This document shows positions 13,238 through 14,808 of a stretch of DNA of 14,808 nucleotides, piece by piece. The translations under genes and the position numbers were made by a program. Source of the stretch: Planctomycetota bacterium. Its GTDB lineage: Bacteria > Planctomycetota > Brocadiia > Brocadiales > Brocadiaceae. The notes under the pieces were generated by a model. It had not been told where the DNA came from. It saw only the letters and a program-made list of their open reading frames with translations, and did not search any database. Numbering within the stretch: the first letter of the stretch is position 1; every line of letters begins with the position of its first letter. The stretch covers positions 4,611 through 19,418 of the forward strand of contig JAHFOW010000036.1 of NCBI GenBank assembly GCA_023261465.1, written 5' to 3'.

Positions 13238-14011
13238 TTATTTATTCCGTACCAGAATACCTTTTTTCTTTAAATATTCCTTCACCTCGTGTATGGTAAT
13301 CTCTCTATAATGAAAAATAGATGCTGCCAGGGCAGCGTCAGCCTTACCCCTGGTAAAAACATCATAAAAATGTTCCAATTTACCCGCGCCACCCGATGCG
13401 ACAATAGGAATATTCAAAGACTCTGATACTGTCCTGTTTAATTCGACATCATAACCATCCTTTGTACCGTCACAGTCCATACTGGTAAGCAATATCTCCC
13501 CTGCGCCTCTTGATTCAACTTCCCTGGCCCATTGAATTACGTCCAATCCGGTTGGCGTCCGTCCGCCATGTATGAAAACTTCCCATTGTGTCCTGTCATT
13601 ATTACCTTTTACGCGTTTTGCATCAATGGCAACCACAATGCACTGACTGCCGAACCTTCTGGCGGACTTTGTAACAAACTCAGCGTCTTTTACTGCAGCA
13701 GTATTGATTGAAACTTTATCCGCCCCTGCATTGAGCAACCGCCGGATGTCATCAATAGTACGAATACCCCCGCCTACAGTCAAGGGCATGAACACCTCTT
13801 CTGCGGTCTTCCGAACAACATCGAGAATGATATTTCTGTTTTCATGAGAGGCTGTAATATCAAGGAAAACCAACTCATCAGCGCCCAACCCGTCATACAA
13901 TGCAGCGATTTCAACAGGATCGCCGGCATCTTTTAAATTTAAAAAATTTGTACCTTTAACGACACGTCCATCTTTAACATCCAGACAGGGTATTATTCGT
14001 TTTGCAAGCAT
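13238..14011 (-). CDS. hisF: imidazole glycerol phosphate synthase cyclase subunit HisF
   Basis: A 257-aa (beta/alpha)8 barrel that, with the HisH glutaminase, converts PRFAR and ammonia to imidazole glycerol phosphate and AICAR in histidine biosynthesis. The two catalytic aspartates are in place: D11 (IPCLDVKDGRVVKG) and D130 (VVAIDAKR). Phosphate loops PLTVGGGIR (76-84) and the C-terminal PIVASGGAG (about 200-208) are intact, and the AALAASIFHY stretch near 225-235 is typical. The length is normal (250-258). Start ATG 14011. It lies 93 bases downstream of thiG on the same strand; no hisH or other his gene is in the window, so histidine genes are probably dispersed in this genome. Confidence 0.97.
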   Translation of the reverse strand: MLAKRIIPCLDVKDGRVVKGTNFLNLKDAGDPVEIAALYDGLGADELVFLDITASHENRNIILDVVRKTAEEVFMPLTVGGGIRTIDDIRRLLNAGADKVSINTAAVKDAEFVTKSARRFGSQCIVVAIDAKRVKGNNDRTQWEVFIHGGRTPTGLDVIQWAREVESRGAGEILLTSMDCDGTKDGYDVELNRTVSESLNIPIVASGGAGKLEHFYDVFTRGKADAALAASIFHYREITIHEVKEYLKKKGILVRNK

Positions 14012-14104
14012 AATAACAGAAGTATCTTTACCTCAAAAATTCGAAGAGAGCGGGGAATGTTTATTTCTTTGTCATAAAATTTACAAAAGACAGGAGAGAG
14101 GATT

Positions 14105-14808
14105 TTAAAAATCCTTTTCCGGACTACTTGCTTTTGCATAAAGCCTTTTCGGAATACGCCCGGAAAGAAATGCCAACCTGCCGGATTCGCAAGCCTGTTT
14201 CATCGCCCTTGCCATACGTATCGGATCTTTTGCATGTGCAATGCCCGTATTGAGTAACACGCCATCACAGCCAAGCTCCATAGCAATGGTTACATCCGAA
14301 GCTGTGCCAACACCAGCGTCCACAATAACAGGAACTCTTGCAGATTCAAGGATGATTCTGATGTTGTTTTTATTTAAGATACCCTGACCTGATCCGATTG
14401 GCGCGCCGGCGGGCATTACACTCGTGGCGCCGGCGTCTTCCAGTTTCTTTGCAATTACAGGGTCGTCAGAGGTATACACGAGCACCGTAAAACCTTCTTT
14501 TACCAAAACCTGTGTTGCCTTCAGTGTTTCAATTGGATCAGGAAGAAGTGTTTTTTCGTCGGCAAGCACTTCGAGTTTCACCATATCGGATAAGCCCATC
14601 TCACGGGACAGGCGTGCAACACGAATTGCCTCGTCCGAAGAATAGCATCCTGCAGTGTTTGGTAATATTTTGTATTTCCGGGCGTCGATATAATCCAGGA
14701 TTGACGCAGAATCACTAATTTTTGCCCTTCGAAGAGCAACGGTAACAACTTCTGTGCCGCTTGCCTCTAATGCCTGTACCATCAACTCCACGGAAGGATA
14801 TTTTCCAG
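14105..14808 (-). CDS. thiG: thiazole synthase ThiG, C-terminal part
   Basis: The gene runs off the right edge. The frame is open to the end, and the first visible residues (GKYPSVELM) continue the family's N-terminal block, so only about 20-25 residues are missing. ThiG assembles the thiazole ring of thiamine from deoxyxylulose-5-phosphate, dehydroglycine and sulfur carried by ThiS. The Schiff-base lysine is in MVKLEVL (about residue 77 of the visible part). NTAGCYSSDEA, VMPAGAPIGSGQG, VDAGVGTASD and the GVLLNTGIAHAKDP phosphate loop are all intact. The GTG at 14791 seen as an apparent start is internal. The thi partner genes would lie beyond the window. Confidence 0.96.
   Translation of the reverse strand, partial: GKYPSVELMVQALEASGTEVVTVALRRAKISDSASILDYIDARKYKILPNTAGCYSSDEAIRVARLSREMGLSDMVKLEVLADEKTLLPDPIETLKATQVLVKEGFTVLVYTSDDPVIAKKLEDAGATSVMPAGAPIGSGQGILNKNNIRIILESARVPVIVDAGVGTASDVTIAMELGCDGVLLNTGIAHAKDPIRMARAMKQACESGRLAFLSGRIPKRLYAKASSPEKDF

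Noticed and set aside
14789..14791. GTG as the start of thiG
   Set aside because: The frame stays open upstream with conserved residues GKYPS, so the gene simply continues past the window.
1..14808. CRISPR array, tRNA, complete IS element or prophage
   Set aside because: No regularly spaced repeats, cloverleaf-type sequences, transposase or phage genes were found in reading both strands.

Overview
The window reads as bacterial chromosome of about 42% GC (estimated by eye), gene-dense, with mostly core genes. Several features suggest a planctomycete of the anammox type (Candidatus Brocadiales such as Kuenenia or Brocadia): the long primary sigma factor insert of the kind I recall from planctomycetes, an FBPase/class II aldolase pair, secreted proteins with a PPDT-type motif, and the base composition. 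This assignment is inference from memory of these families; no marker gene of anammox metabolism is present.

Layout. Positions 1-2411 hold five minus-strand genes: the 5' end of a DEAD-box RNA helicase, a 70-aa DUF3820 protein, a GIY-YIG (UPF0213) protein, a VOC-fold protein and a PLP-dependent ACC deaminase/D-cysteine desulfhydrase-like enzyme. A long intergenic stretch (2412-3191) follows. It contains a DUF3820-like scrap, a pair of tandem imperfect 23-24-nt repeats in a tract almost free of G on the plus strand, and a more GC-rich part that I cannot explain.

Positions 3192-8429 are on the plus strand: mobB (molybdenum cofactor), then a likely promoter and an operon of class I fructose-1,6-bisphosphatase and a class II aldolase (a gluconeogenic pair). 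Next come a secreted protein, a small lipoprotein with a carboxypeptidase-regulatory-like domain, and a 30-codon gene for a CxxC, lysine-rich miniprotein. A strong bidirectional terminator closes this block.

Positions 8471-14808 are all on the minus strand. Read in the direction of transcription: thiG (partial), hisF, a good sigma-70 promoter, dnaG, rpoD, a coiled-coil/zinc-ribbon protein (COG1579) and rnpB, the RNase P RNA, ending at the shared terminator. This is a macromolecular-synthesis cluster (primase and primary sigma factor) without rpsU, extended into RNase P RNA. I see no complete transposon, prophage, tRNA or CRISPR array. The least explained items are the miniprotein, the secreted-protein/lipoprotein pair and the 2412-3191 intergenic region.
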